From contig JBMUAQ010000040.1 in assembly GCA_049454855.1 (NCBI GenBank), forward strand, positions 1-15,635: a DNA stretch of 15,635 nt, written 5' to 3'. This document shows positions 6,329 to 14,226 of this stretch, in pieces; position 1 is the first letter of the stretch, and every line of letters starts with the position of its first letter. Source of the DNA: UBA2093 sp049454855 (GTDB lineage Bacteria > Actinomycetota > Acidimicrobiia > Acidimicrobiales > Ilumatobacteraceae). The notes under the pieces were generated by a model. The model saw only the letters and a program-made list of their open reading frames with translations, searched no databases and was not told the DNA's origin. A program made the position numbers and the translations under genes.

Positions 6329-8869
6329 TCATGTGGTGACGAGTGCGTCGAGGATGTCCACCTTGGTGGCACGCCAGGCTGGGTACACCGCGGCCATGAT
6401 GCCCACCGCGAACGACATCAGCAGGATGAACACGGTGGAACCCACCGGGAGCTGGAACGAGGTGAGGCCCTGGTCGCGCAGGCTGAACACGATCACCCAG
6501 CCGAGCCCGATGCCGAGCACGATGCCCGTCACCGAACCCAGGAGCGATGTGATCACGCTCTCCCAGCGCACAGTCGTGCGCACCTGCGACTTCGTCATGC
6601 CCACGGCCCGCAGCAGGCCGATCTCGCGCTGCCGCTCGAACACCGACAGAAGCAGGGTGATCACGATGCCCACCACCGCGATGACCACCGACAGCAGCAG
6701 CAGGCCGTAGATGAGGCCGAGCAGCTGGTTCACCTGGCCGGCCTGCTCGTCGATGTACTCCTGTTTCGACAGGAGCCTGCCCTGGCCGGCATCGTCCACT
6801 GCGGCCTGCAGTGCGGGGCGCACCGTGGCGGGGTCGGCACCGTCGGCGAGACGCACGTACACGCCGAAGTCGAAGTACTGCACGTTGGCACTCGTCGCCA
6901 GCTCGCGGCTGACCACGCGGTTGCCCGCCAGGTCGTCGTTCTCGTACAGGCCGCGCACGGTGAGCGTGCGCTCCGAGGAGTCGGCGAGGGTCACCTTCAG
7001 CGTGGAGCCCACTGGTGCCTCGTTGCGCTCCGACCAGTCACGTGCGAGGAAGATGCCGTTTTCGTCGAGGTCGGAGTACTCGGCACCGACCAGACCGATG
7101 TCGTAGTTGCCCTCGATGGTGGCGGGGTTGATCACGGTGAGCTGGCGGCCCCTGCCGTCGATCTTCACCAGCATCAGACCGATGCCGGTGGCACTGCGCA
7201 CGCCCTCCACCTTCGCGATGTCGTCGGCCAGTGACGGGCTGAGCCCGCCGAACCCGGCCGACTGCACGCTGATCGCGTAGTCGCCCTTGAACTGCTCGGT
7301 GAAGATGTCGGTGATCTGGCCCTTGATGCTGGCCGCGAGTGCGGAGACCGCGGTCACCAGCGCCACACCGATCAGCACGGGGCTGGCCGTGCGGCTGGTG
7401 CGCTTGGGGTTGCGGGCACTGTTCTCGCGTGCCATGCGGCCCGTCACACCGCGCAGTGCGGCTGCCGGTGCACCGAGTGCACGTGACACGGGGCGAGCCA
7501 GCACGGGCCCGAGGATGATGGTGCCGCCGAACACCAGCAGGATGCCGAGACCCAGCCACGAGTTGCCCGCCCCGCCCACCACGGCGCCGATCACCGCGAT
7601 GCCGGCGGCCACTGTGGACAGGCCGATCACGGTGCGGCGCCGGCCGAGGGCCACGAACTCGATGGCGGTTGCCCGCATGGCAGCCAGCGGAGGCACCCTG
7701 CCGGCACGCAACGCGGGCAGGAACGCCGACACCAGGGTGACCACGGTGCCCACGATGACGGTGTTCAGCACCATCGAACCCTGCACCACGAGACCCGAAC
7801 TGGGGATGTCGATGTCGAGGGCCTTCAGCAGTGCGGTGAGACCCGACGAGAGCCCGATGCCGCCGAGAACGCCCAGCAGGGAACCCACCATGCCCACCAC
7901 GAGCGACTCCGTGAGCATCACCGAGGAGATCTGGCGGCGGCTCGCACCGATGGCGCGCAGCAGTGCGTTCTCGCGCTGGCGCTGGGCCGCGCTGATGGAG
8001 AACACGTTGTAGATGACGAACGATCCCACACCCAGGGCGATGGCACTGAACGTGGTGAGGATGATGCCGAAGAACGACAGGGCCTGGCCGATGTCGTCCT
8101 GGGTCTCCTTCGTGATCTGCTCGCCGGTGAGGGTCTCCACCTTCGCCGACGGGTCGAATATGGCGTCGATGTCCTTCGCGAGCGCCTCGTCGCTGCGGGA
8201 GCCGTCACCCACCACCAGGATCGCGTCGATGAACCCGGGCTTGCCGAGGAACTCCGCCGCGGTGTCCACGTCGAACAGCGCGAATGTGGCGCCGCCCGGC
8301 GAGCGCACGTCACCGTAGGAGGCGATGCCCACCAGCGTGAACGAGCGCGTGCCCTGCTGGGCGGCCACCTTCACGGTGTCGCCCACCACGTAGCCGCCCT
8401 TCTCGGCGGAGGCCTCGTCGAGCGCCACCTCGGTGGCACCGTTCGGGAATCGGCCGTCCGCAACGGTCCACAGTGCGCCCTTGAACTCCACGCCCACGGA
8501 ACCGAAGGTGGGCGGGCCGTTGCCCTCGGAGCCGAGGGGCTTGCCGTCCTTGCCGATGATGCGCGCGAACGCCTGGATGTCGGGTGACACGTCGGCGACG
8601 CCGGGCACCGCACGCACCTTCTCCACGTAGGAGGCCGGGATGCGGGTGCGCTCCTGGATGCCGAACTCGCCCTCCACCACCTCGGTGGAACGCACGTAGC
8701 CGTCGATGTTGCGGAAGACGTCCTGGAAGAGGTTGTCGAACGTGCGGTTCAGCGTGGCGGAGAACACGGACGTGCCGGCGAGGAACGCGGTGCCGAGGAT
8801 GACGGCGAGCGACGTGAGCACGAGCCGTGCCTTGCGGCCGAGAATGCCCTTCAGGGCGATGCGGAACAC
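6329..8869 (-). CDS. ABC transporter permease with two FtsX domains
   Basis: At 846 residues this is a duplicated FtsX/MacB-type permease. Each half has one N-terminal membrane helix (about residues 12-34 and 490-512), a large extracytoplasmic domain (about 35-260 and 515-705), and three further helices forming the FtsX core (about 265-395 and 715-840). Two additional hydrophobic segments around 414-460 join the halves. Repeated FtsX hallmarks are QRQRENALLRAIGASRRQI in the first half and ERQREIGLLRAVGMTKSQV in the second. Such transporters are mechanotransmission systems that handle lipids, lipoproteins or peptides, or control cell-wall enzymes; the cargo here cannot be read. The start is GTG, 4 bp after the ATPase stop. 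The ATPase and permease form the complete transporter. Confidence 0.93.
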   Translation of the reverse strand: MFRIALKGILGRKARLVLTSLAVILGTAFLAGTSVFSATLNRTFDNLFQDVFRNIDGYVRSTEVVEGEFGIQERTRIPASYVEKVRAVPGVADVSPDIQAFARIIGKDGKPLGSEGNGPPTFGSVGVEFKGALWTVADGRFPNGATEVALDEASAEKGGYVVGDTVKVAAQQGTRSFTLVGIASYGDVRSPGGATFALFDVDTAAEFLGKPGFIDAILVVGDGSRSDEALAKDIDAIFDPSAKVETLTGEQITKETQDDIGQALSFFGIILTTFSAIALGVGSFVIYNVFSISAAQRQRENALLRAIGASRRQISSVMLTESLVVGMVGSLLGVLGGIGLSSGLTALLKALDIDIPSSGLVVQGSMVLNTVIVGTVVTLVSAFLPALRAGRVPPLAAMRATAIEFVALGRRRTVIGLSTVAAGIAVIGAVVGGAGNSWLGLGILLVFGGTIILGPVLARPVSRALGAPAAALRGVTGRMARENSARNPKRTSRTASPVLIGVALVTAVSALAASIKGQITDIFTEQFKGDYAISVQSAGFGGLSPSLADDIAKVEGVRSATGIGLMLVKIDGRGRQLTVINPATIEGNYDIGLVGAEYSDLDENGIFLARDWSERNEAPVGSTLKVTLADSSERTLTVRGLYENDDLAGNRVVSRELATSANVQYFDFGVYVRLADGADPATVRPALQAAVDDAGQGRLLSKQEYIDEQAGQVNQLLGLIYGLLLLSVVIAVVGIVITLLLSVFERQREIGLLRAVGMTKSQVRTTVRWESVITSLLGSVTGIVLGIGLGWVIVFSLRDQGLTSFQLPVGSTVFILLMSFAVGIMAAVYPAWRATKVDILDALVTT

Positions 8870-8873
8870 GGTG

Positions 8874-9614
8874 TCAGTGCCCCAGGGTCTTCATCAGGTC
8901 GAGGACCTTCTCCGGGGTCGGCTGGCGCATCTCGTGCACGATCCTGCCGTCGGCGAGGAACACGATGCGGTCGGCGTAGCTGGCTGCCACGGGGTCGTGG
9001 GTGACCATCACGATGGTCTGGCCGAGGTCGTCCACCGCCCTGCGCATGAACGTGAGGATCTCGGTGCCCGTGGTGGAGTCGAGGTTGCCCGTGGGCTCGT
9101 CGGCGAAGATGATGCGCGGCCTCGACGCGAGCGCACGTGCCACCGCGACGCGCTGCTGCTGGCCGCCGGAGAGCTCGCTCGGCCGGTGCGTGAGACGGTC
9201 GTTCAGGCGCACCGTGTCGATCACCTTCTGGATCCACTCGCGGTCCCCGGTCTCGTTGCCGAGCAGCAGGGGCAGCCTGATGTTCTCGTCGGCGGTGAGC
9301 GTGGGAACCAGGTTGAACGACTGGAAGATGAAGCCGATCTTCTCGCGGCGCAGGCGGGTGAGCTCGCGGTCGTTCAGGCCGGAGAGGTCGACCCCGTCGA
9401 TGAACGCCGAGCCCGAGGTGAGGTCGTCGAGGCCCGCGATGCAGTGCATGAGGGTGGACTTGCCCGAGCCGCTCGGGCCCATGATGGCGGTGAACTCACC
9501 GTCGTTGAACGACACATTCACGTCGTTCAGTGCGTACACCGCACCGTCGCCGTGGCCGTAGATCTTCGTGGCGGCGCGCGTCTCTGCCGCCGTGGTGAGA
9601 GTGGGGGAGCTCAT
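8874..9614 (-). CDS. ABC transporter ATP-binding protein (LolD/MacB type)
   Basis: The 246-residue ATPase powers the adjacent FtsX permease on the cytoplasmic face. All motifs are present: Walker A GPSGSGKST (46-54), Q-loop Gln98 in FIFQSFNLVP, signature LSGGQQQR (148-155), Walker B IIFADE (168-173) followed by PTGNLDS, and H-loop His206. The PTGNLD and FQSFNLVP sequences place it in the MacB/LolD/FtsE-like class. The ATG at 9614 is preceded by ACTTGAACCC with no clear Shine-Dalgarno; CAGACT, 7 nt before the start, could be a weak -10. A large hairpin ends about 10 bp upstream of the start codon, between this gene and the peroxiredoxin. It is the first gene of the set ATPase, permease, split-barrel protein. 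Confidence 0.94.
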   Translation of the reverse strand: MSSPTLTTAAETRAATKIYGHGDGAVYALNDVNVSFNDGEFTAIMGPSGSGKSTLMHCIAGLDDLTSGSAFIDGVDLSGLNDRELTRLRREKIGFIFQSFNLVPTLTADENIRLPLLLGNETGDREWIQKVIDTVRLNDRLTHRPSELSGGQQQRVAVARALASRPRIIFADEPTGNLDSTTGTEILTFMRRAVDDLGQTIVMVTHDPVAASYADRIVFLADGRIVHEMRQPTPEKVLDLMKTLGH

Positions 9615-9624
9615 GGGTTCAAGT

Positions 9625-9663
9625 CTGCCGTCGGCATGCGCTCACACGGCGCACCGACGGCAG
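9625..9663 (-). terminator. Long perfect hairpin between the peroxiredoxin and ABC genes
   Basis: CTGCCGTCGG (9625-9634) pairs perfectly with CCGACGGCAG (9654-9663). Inside, TGCGC (9637-9641) pairs with GCGCA (9649-9653), leaving a 7-nt loop and a 2-nt bulge. It begins 7 nt after the peroxiredoxin stop, so a terminator is the simplest reading. No T-run follows, and it ends only 10 nt before the ABC ATPase start, so attenuation, an RNA-processing site or control of ABC translation is also possible. Confidence 0.6.
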
Positions 9664-9670
9664 GCAGGCG

Positions 9671-10306
<636 letters not shown>

Positions 10307-10359
10307 GGTTCGCTCTACTTTCCTCTGTGTGTCTCCCCGTCAGGGGCGCTGAAGCGGTC

Positions 10360-10390
10360 AGCATAGGGGCGAATCGGCGATTCCCGACAA
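10360..10390 (-). promoter_or_regulatory. Predicted promoter of the 1-Cys peroxiredoxin gene
   Basis: Reading the minus strand, TATGCT (10365-10360) is a plausible -10, and TTGTCG (10390-10385) is a plausible -35 at a slightly long 19-nt spacing. The -35 lies inside the 21-bp palindrome, and the spacer holds the 13-bp palindrome, so a bound repressor would block the promoter. Confidence 0.4.
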
Positions 10391-10412
10391 AGTTTGTCGG
10401 GATTAAGAATCC
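10371..10412. promoter_or_regulatory. Triple inverted-repeat cluster, candidate redox-responsive operator
   Basis: Three perfect dyads abut. GAATCG-G-CGATTC lies at 10371-10383. A 21-bp palindrome occupies 10382-10402, with arms TCCCGACAAA and TTTGTCGGGA around a single G. GGATT-AAG-AATCC lies at 10400-10412. The centres are about 15 and 14 bp apart. The cluster lies between the divergent peroxiredoxin and folD genes and covers the predicted peroxiredoxin promoter. The CCCGAC/GTCGGG arms recall Rrf2-family operators, but the regulator is not identified. Confidence 0.6.
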
Positions 10413-10457
10413 GTTGTGAATACAGGCTCCTGCGGACCCCACCGAGGGGGCCGACCG

Positions 10458-10463
10458 TACGAT
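10458..10463 (+). promoter_or_regulatory. Probable -10 box of a leaderless transcript (folD)
   Basis: TACGAT lies 6 nt before the GTG at 10470, the start that gives the standard FolD N-terminus. No ribosome-binding site fits between. Confidence 0.5.
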
Positions 10464-10469
10464 TGGGTC

Positions 10470-11339
10470 GTGAGCGGCTCGAGGATCACCACAGTGCGTC
10501 TGGACGGTGCCCCCGTGCGCGACCACATTCTCGAGGGGCTCGCTGCGCGCATCTCGGCGGCCGGACGCCCCGACATCTGCCTCGCCACGGTGCTCGTGGG
10601 CGACGACGGCCCGAGCCGGCGCTACGTGGCCAGCAAGCACCGCACAGCGGAGCAGATCGGCATCCGTTCGGTGGGGGTGGAACTGCCTGTGTCGGCCACC
10701 CAGGCCGAGGTGGAGGCCGCCGTGGCGCGCCTCGCGGCCGACCCCGGCGTGCACGGGATCCTCGTGCAGATGCCCCTGCCCGACGGCCTCGACCCCGAGC
10801 CCGTTCTCGCACTGATTCCTGCCGACAAGGACGTCGACGGTCTCACCGAGGCCTCGCTCGGCCGTCTCGTGCGCGGGGTGCCGGGCCACGTGGGCTGCAC
10901 ACCTCTCGGGGTGATGCGGCTGCTCGGGCATTACGGCATCGCAACCGCGGGCAGACGGGCGGTGGTGATCGGTCGTTCCACGCTGGTGGGCCTGCCGATG
11001 ACGTTGCTGCTCGCCCGCAAGGGTGTGGATGCCACGGTGACGCTGGCGCACTCCCGCACCGACGACATGGTGGCCGTGTGCCGCGAGGCCGACATCATCG
11101 TGTCGGCCACAGGCATGGCGCGCAGCATCTCGGTACAGCACACAAAGCCTGGTGCCACGCTCATCGATGTGGGCATCTCGCGCACTGACGGTGGGATCGT
11201 GGGCGACGTCGACTTCGATGCCGTGCAGGGGGTGGCGGGCGGCGTCACGCCGATGCCGGGCGGCACGGGTCTGCTCACCGTTGCGTGCCTGATGGAGAAC
11301 ACGGTGGAGGCCGCCCGCATGCAGGGCGTGCGGGTGTGA
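10470..11339 (+). CDS. folD: Bifunctional methylenetetrahydrofolate dehydrogenase / methenyltetrahydrofolate cyclohydrolase
   Basis: The 289-residue cytoplasmic enzyme interconverts 5,10-methylene-, 5,10-methenyl- and 10-formyl-tetrahydrofolate with NAD(P). The catalytic residues fall at the canonical numbers when the GTG at 10470 is used: Tyr52 and Lys56 in SRRYVASK, Gln100 in GILVQMPLP, and the DKDVDG block at 119-124. The Rossmann motif is VVIGRSTLVGLPM at 166-178, with Leu where many homologs have Lys. The C-terminal motif is GGVTPMPGGTGLLT instead of the usual PVPGGVGPMT. Both changes look like a lineage variant rather than damage. The longer frame to 10416 adds residues that match nothing and would cross the -10 box. 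The stop TGA shares its A with the ATG of the downstream protease, an unusual pairing of a housekeeping gene with a secreted protein. Confidence 0.94.
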   Translation: MSGSRITTVRLDGAPVRDHILEGLAARISAAGRPDICLATVLVGDDGPSRRYVASKHRTAEQIGIRSVGVELPVSATQAEVEAAVARLAADPGVHGILVQMPLPDGLDPEPVLALIPADKDVDGLTEASLGRLVRGVPGHVGCTPLGVMRLLGHYGIATAGRRAVVIGRSTLVGLPMTLLLARKGVDATVTLAHSRTDDMVAVCREADIIVSATGMARSISVQHTKPGATLIDVGISRTDGGIVGDVDFDAVQGVAGGVTPMPGGTGLLTVACLMENTVEAARMQGVRV

Positions 11340-13363
11340 TGCGCCGTCTCCTGCTGGCCGGCGCAACGTTGGTTGCATCGCTGCTGGTGCTGCCCGCCGC
11401 CGGGGCACAGCCGGTGGTCCGCAGCCTCGACGACATCCTGGTGTCACTCGATGCGGTGCAGACCACGGGGCCGGCTGGGTTTACCGGACCCAACAGCGCC
11501 GTTCCGTGGGGGCTCGACATTCTCGACTCACGTGCGGGAGCACAGGACGACTCGTTCACCTACACGAATGACGGCAGCGGCGTGAACGTGTATGTGCTCG
11601 ACACAGGGATCCAGGCCGACCACCCCGAGTTCGGCAGCCGTGTGTCCGCGGCCGGGTGGAGCTACAGGGCATACAACACCCCGCTGAACAGCTACAAGAA
11701 CTCCACGTCGATCCCGGCGTGCCCGTACGACAGCGCGAACCAGCAGTTCGACCCCGCTACCTACGACAGGCCGGCCTCCGTGGTGACATCCGACAAGGGC
11801 ACCGTCGACAACGACGGTCACGGCACCCATGTTGCGGGCATCATCGCAGGCGCACTCACTGGTGTCGCCAAGAACGTGAACCTCATCCCCGTCCGCGCCC
11901 TCGACTCCTGCGGCAACGGCACCGCAACCATGCTGTATCAGGCTCTCTTGTGGATCAAAGAAGACCATGGCACAGACGAAAAGGCCGTGCTGAACATGAG
12001 CATCGGTCTTGACTACGACCCCGTGCTCGATCCTCTCGAAGCAGTGATTTCTGACCTTCTTCTGGAGGGTGTCGTGGTCGTGGCCGCCGCCGGCAACAGT
12101 GCCACGTCAGCCTGCGGGAAGATTCCTGCGGGAACTCCGGGAACCATCTCGGTCGGTGCCGTCGGCCACGATCTCACGGAATCACGCTTCAGCAACTACG
12201 GGTCCTGCGTGGATATATACGCTCCAGGAGGCCAGTTGGAAGCCGATGGTGTTACTGCATACGCAGGCCGGCAGATCGTTTCCACCTGGCCGAAGAACGA
12301 TCCAAGTTTTCTGACTTACAAGGAGGCCCTCGGCACGTCGATGGCCGCCCCCCACGTGACGGGTGCGGTTGCCATGTGGCTGCAGGGCGAGAGTGCCTCC
12401 ACTTCGAACGACGAGAACGCGTGGACCTGGCTGAAGAAGAACGCCTCGTGCGGCCTCGTGTCATACGTGCGTACCGGGGTCGTCCAGACCCCGAACAGGT
12501 TGCTGTCGCTGGCCGCACCATCCGCGCCGTGCGCGCCGACGAACGTGGCGGTCACGCAGGCATCGGGGCAGAGCACGGTGTCGTGGGACGAGGTGCCGAG
12601 CGCCAACGGATCCGACATCACCGGCTACCAGGTGTCCACCACGCCCGCATCCACCGGCTGCACCACGAACGCCTCCACATTCTCGTGCACGCTCACGGGT
12701 CTCACCGACGGAGTCTCGTACTCGGTGTCGGTGAAGGCCGTCAACGGCATCGGCCCGGGAACCGCCGCCGCGAAGTCGCTCATCGCCGGCCCCACGGGAA
12801 CTGTCACACCCACCACGGAAGTCCCCACCACCACCGCGGCGCCCACCACCACGACCACGGTGCCGGATCCCGTGGCACCGACGTCAGCGTCCACCACCAC
12901 GACATCGTCCAGTTCGATCACTGTTTCCTGGCCTGCCACCGCCCAGGCCGGCACGGTGACCTACGTGGTGACCATCAGCCCCAGCGGTGCCACGTGCACC
13001 ACCACCGAGACGTCCTGCACTTTTGCGGGTGTCACCGCGGGAACCAACTACACGTTCCTCATCTCGGTGAAGAACGCCTCGGGTGCGGTCAGCGGCTCGT
13101 CGCTGCGGGTCACTGCCGTTGCCGGTTTCACACAGTCGGTGAAGTCGGTGAAGGTGCGCAGCCGCACTCTGTTGACCCGCGTGGTGAAGACGGTGTCGAA
13201 GGGCAAGCGCACCTACAGGGTGACCTCGGGGAAGTGCCGCATCAGCACCGGCCGCCTTGTTGCGCCGACGAAGGCAGGCACCTGCAGGGTGCGGGTGTCG
13301 GTGGCCAGGTCGGGCAGGTACAAGGCGTTCTCCACCATCATCTCCGTGAAGGTCACCAAGTAG
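11339..13363 (+). CDS. Secreted subtilisin-like serine protease (S8, proteinase K type) with two fibronectin III domains
   Basis: This 674-residue protein starts with a signal peptide (MRRLLLAGATLVASLLVLPAAGA, cleavage near 23). The catalytic triad is Asp88 in YVLDTGI, His161 in DGHGTHVAG and Ser334 in LGTSMAAPHV; Asn253 in AAAGNS is the oxyanion residue. The mature domain probably begins at VPWGLD (residue 55). That leaves at most about 31 residues for a propeptide, too few for the usual inhibitor I9 domain. The Asp-His interval (73 residues) is longer than in proteinase K and includes an insert rich in Tyr, Asn and Pro. After the catalytic domain come Fn3 domain 1 (about 394-481), a Thr-rich linker (485-520), Fn3 domain 2 (520-598) and a basic C-terminal beta domain with a Cys pair. 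It is likely extracellular. The ATG overlaps the folD stop by one base. Confidence 0.93.
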   Translation: MRRLLLAGATLVASLLVLPAAGAQPVVRSLDDILVSLDAVQTTGPAGFTGPNSAVPWGLDILDSRAGAQDDSFTYTNDGSGVNVYVLDTGIQADHPEFGSRVSAAGWSYRAYNTPLNSYKNSTSIPACPYDSANQQFDPATYDRPASVVTSDKGTVDNDGHGTHVAGIIAGALTGVAKNVNLIPVRALDSCGNGTATMLYQALLWIKEDHGTDEKAVLNMSIGLDYDPVLDPLEAVISDLLLEGVVVVAAAGNSATSACGKIPAGTPGTISVGAVGHDLTESRFSNYGSCVDIYAPGGQLEADGVTAYAGRQIVSTWPKNDPSFLTYKEALGTSMAAPHVTGAVAMWLQGESASTSNDENAWTWLKKNASCGLVSYVRTGVVQTPNRLLSLAAPSAPCAPTNVAVTQASGQSTVSWDEVPSANGSDITGYQVSTTPASTGCTTNASTFSCTLTGLTDGVSYSVSVKAVNGIGPGTAAAKSLIAGPTGTVTPTTEVPTTTAAPTTTTTVPDPVAPTSASTTTTSSSSITVSWPATAQAGTVTYVVTISPSGATCTTTETSCTFAGVTAGTNYTFLISVKNASGAVSGSSLRVTAVAGFTQSVKSVKVRSRTLLTRVVKTVSKGKRTYRVTSGKCRISTGRLVAPTKAGTCRVRVSVARSGRYKAFSTIISVKVTK

Positions 13364-13390
13364 GCACCCGGCCGGAGGGTCCGCGCCACG
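13364..13390 (+). terminator. Weak GC-rich dyad after the protease gene
   Basis: The region just after the stop contains ACCC-GGCCGGA-GGGT and the palindrome CCGGCCGG. It may help end the folD-protease transcript, but the stem is only 4 bp plus the inner palindrome and no T-run follows. Confidence 0.2.
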
Positions 13391-13419
13391 TTGCCCGGAG
13401 CTCGGCCATCTGATACCCT
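13391..13419 (+). promoter_or_regulatory. Promoter of the rhodanese-thioredoxin operon
   Basis: TTGCCC at 13391-13396 and TACCCT at 13414-13419 are separated by exactly 17 nt. The -10 lies 7 nt before the ATG at 13427, again the leaderless spacing. This is the best complete -35/-10 pair in the window. Confidence 0.6.
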
Positions 13420-13428
13420 GGGGGGTAT
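13413..13428. promoter_or_regulatory. CsoR/CstR-type palindromic operator
   Basis: ATACCC-TGGG-GGGTAT is a perfect 6-bp inverted repeat around 4 nt. CsoR-family repressors (copper CsoR, persulfide CstR) bind sites of the general form ATACC(C)-N-(G)GGTAT. It covers the -10 box, the predicted transcription start and the first two bases of the start codon. The downstream rhodanese makes a persulfide-sensing CstR-like regulator more attractive than a copper sensor. The regulator gene itself is not in the window. Confidence 0.6.
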
Positions 13429-13828
13429 GCAGAACACCCGGAAGATGCTGGCCGCAGCAGCGACCGCACTGGCGCTCGTCGCCGGTGCATCCGCGTGCGG
13501 GGGACAGCAGACCAGCGAGGAGACCGCAGTGGCACAGGGGCAGCAACAGGCACAGGGGCAGCAGGTCATCATCGACGTGCGCACGCCCGAGGAGTTCGCC
13601 ACGGGCCACCTGCCCGGCGCGCGCAACCTCGACCTGAACGGCGGTGACTTCGCCGCCGCACTCGCGGGCCTCGACAAGGGCGCGAGCTACCTCCTGTACT
13701 GCCGCTCGGGCAACCGCTCCGGCATGGCGCTCGAGATGATGCAGCAAGCCGGCTTCGCAGACGTGAAGAACCTGGGATCGGTGCAGGAGGCGGCCGACGC
13801 CCTCGGTACCGTCATCGCCACCGACTAG
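13427..13828 (+). CDS. Rhodanese-like sulfurtransferase lipoprotein
   Basis: This 133-residue protein begins with a lipoprotein signal: Lys/Arg-containing start, hydrophobic stretch, and lipobox ASAC with Cys24. It should be anchored on the outer face of the membrane. A Gln-rich spacer (about 27-46) precedes a single rhodanese domain with IIDVRTPEEFATGHLPGARNLDL and active-site loop CRSGNRSG (Cys92). Such proteins transfer sulfane sulfur or act in thiol redox relay. The ATG at 13427 is preferred because it gives the lipoprotein signal; upstream in-frame starts would place the promoter and operator inside the gene. It is followed 15 bp later by a thioredoxin, so the two are probably co-transcribed. 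The usual Gly-Gly-Ile turn near the C-terminus is NLGSVQEAADAL, so the domain end is slightly short. Confidence 0.9.
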   Translation: MQNTRKMLAAAATALALVAGASACGGQQTSEETAVAQGQQQAQGQQVIIDVRTPEEFATGHLPGARNLDLNGGDFAAALAGLDKGASYLLYCRSGNRSGMALEMMQQAGFADVKNLGSVQEAADALGTVIATD

Positions 13829-13843
13829 AGAACGGACACCCCG

Positions 13844-14212
13844 ATGGCAACAGTGACACTCACCGCAGACACCTTCGAGCAGGCCATCACCCGCGAGGGC
13901 ATCACCCTGGTGGACTTCTGGGCCGACTGGTGCGGGCCGTGCAAGATGTTCGCGCCCGTCTACGAGACATCCAGCGAGACGCATGCCGACATCACGTTCG
14001 GCAAGGTGGACACCGAGGCCGAGCAGATGCTGGCCGCGCAGTGCGGCATCCGCTCCATCCCCACCATCATGATGTTCCGCGACGGCATCCTGCTGTACAA
14101 CAACGCCGGCGCACTGCCCGGCCACGCACTCGAGGACCTCATCGAGAAGGCCCGTGGGCTGGACATGGACGAGGTGCGCGCCGAGATCGAGCGCGAGTCC
14201 GCCGAAGGATAG
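13844..14212 (+). CDS. Thioredoxin
   Basis: This 122-residue disulfide reductase has the classical WCGPC active site (Cys30, Cys33) in VDFWADWCGPCKMFAP and cis-Pro73 in IRSIPT. An additional Cys67 lies in AAQCGIRS, and a charged C-terminal helix extends past the usual 105-110 residues. There is no signal peptide, so it is cytoplasmic, unlike the lipoprotein rhodanese encoded 15 bp upstream. Both are probably made from the promoter with the CsoR/CstR-type site. A plausible role is reducing persulfides or protein disulfides, but a direct partnership with an external rhodanese would need a membrane relay, which is not seen here. The ribosome-binding site is weak. Confidence 0.93.
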   Translation: MATVTLTADTFEQAITREGITLVDFWADWCGPCKMFAPVYETSSETHADITFGKVDTEAEQMLAAQCGIRSIPTIMMFRDGILLYNNAGALPGHALEDLIEKARGLDMDEVRAEIERESAEG

Positions 14213-14213
14213 G

Positions 14214-14219
14214 TACATT
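14214..14219 (+). promoter_or_regulatory. Probable -10 box of a leaderless transcript (RCC1-repeat gene)
   Basis: TACATT lies 7 nt before the GTG at 14227, just after the thioredoxin stop. The spacing matches the other candidate leaderless genes in the window. Confidence 0.45.
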
Positions 14220-14226
14220 TCCCCCG

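Noticed and set aside
6053..7234. 393-codon plus-strand open frame opposite the FtsX permease
   Set aside because: The permease frame has membrane helices and repeated FtsX motifs; the opposite reading is His/Asp/Gln-rich and unlike any family.
12625..12954. Valine-rich minus-strand open frame inside the protease gene
   Set aside because: Antisense to Fn3 and Thr-linker codons; no start signals or motifs.
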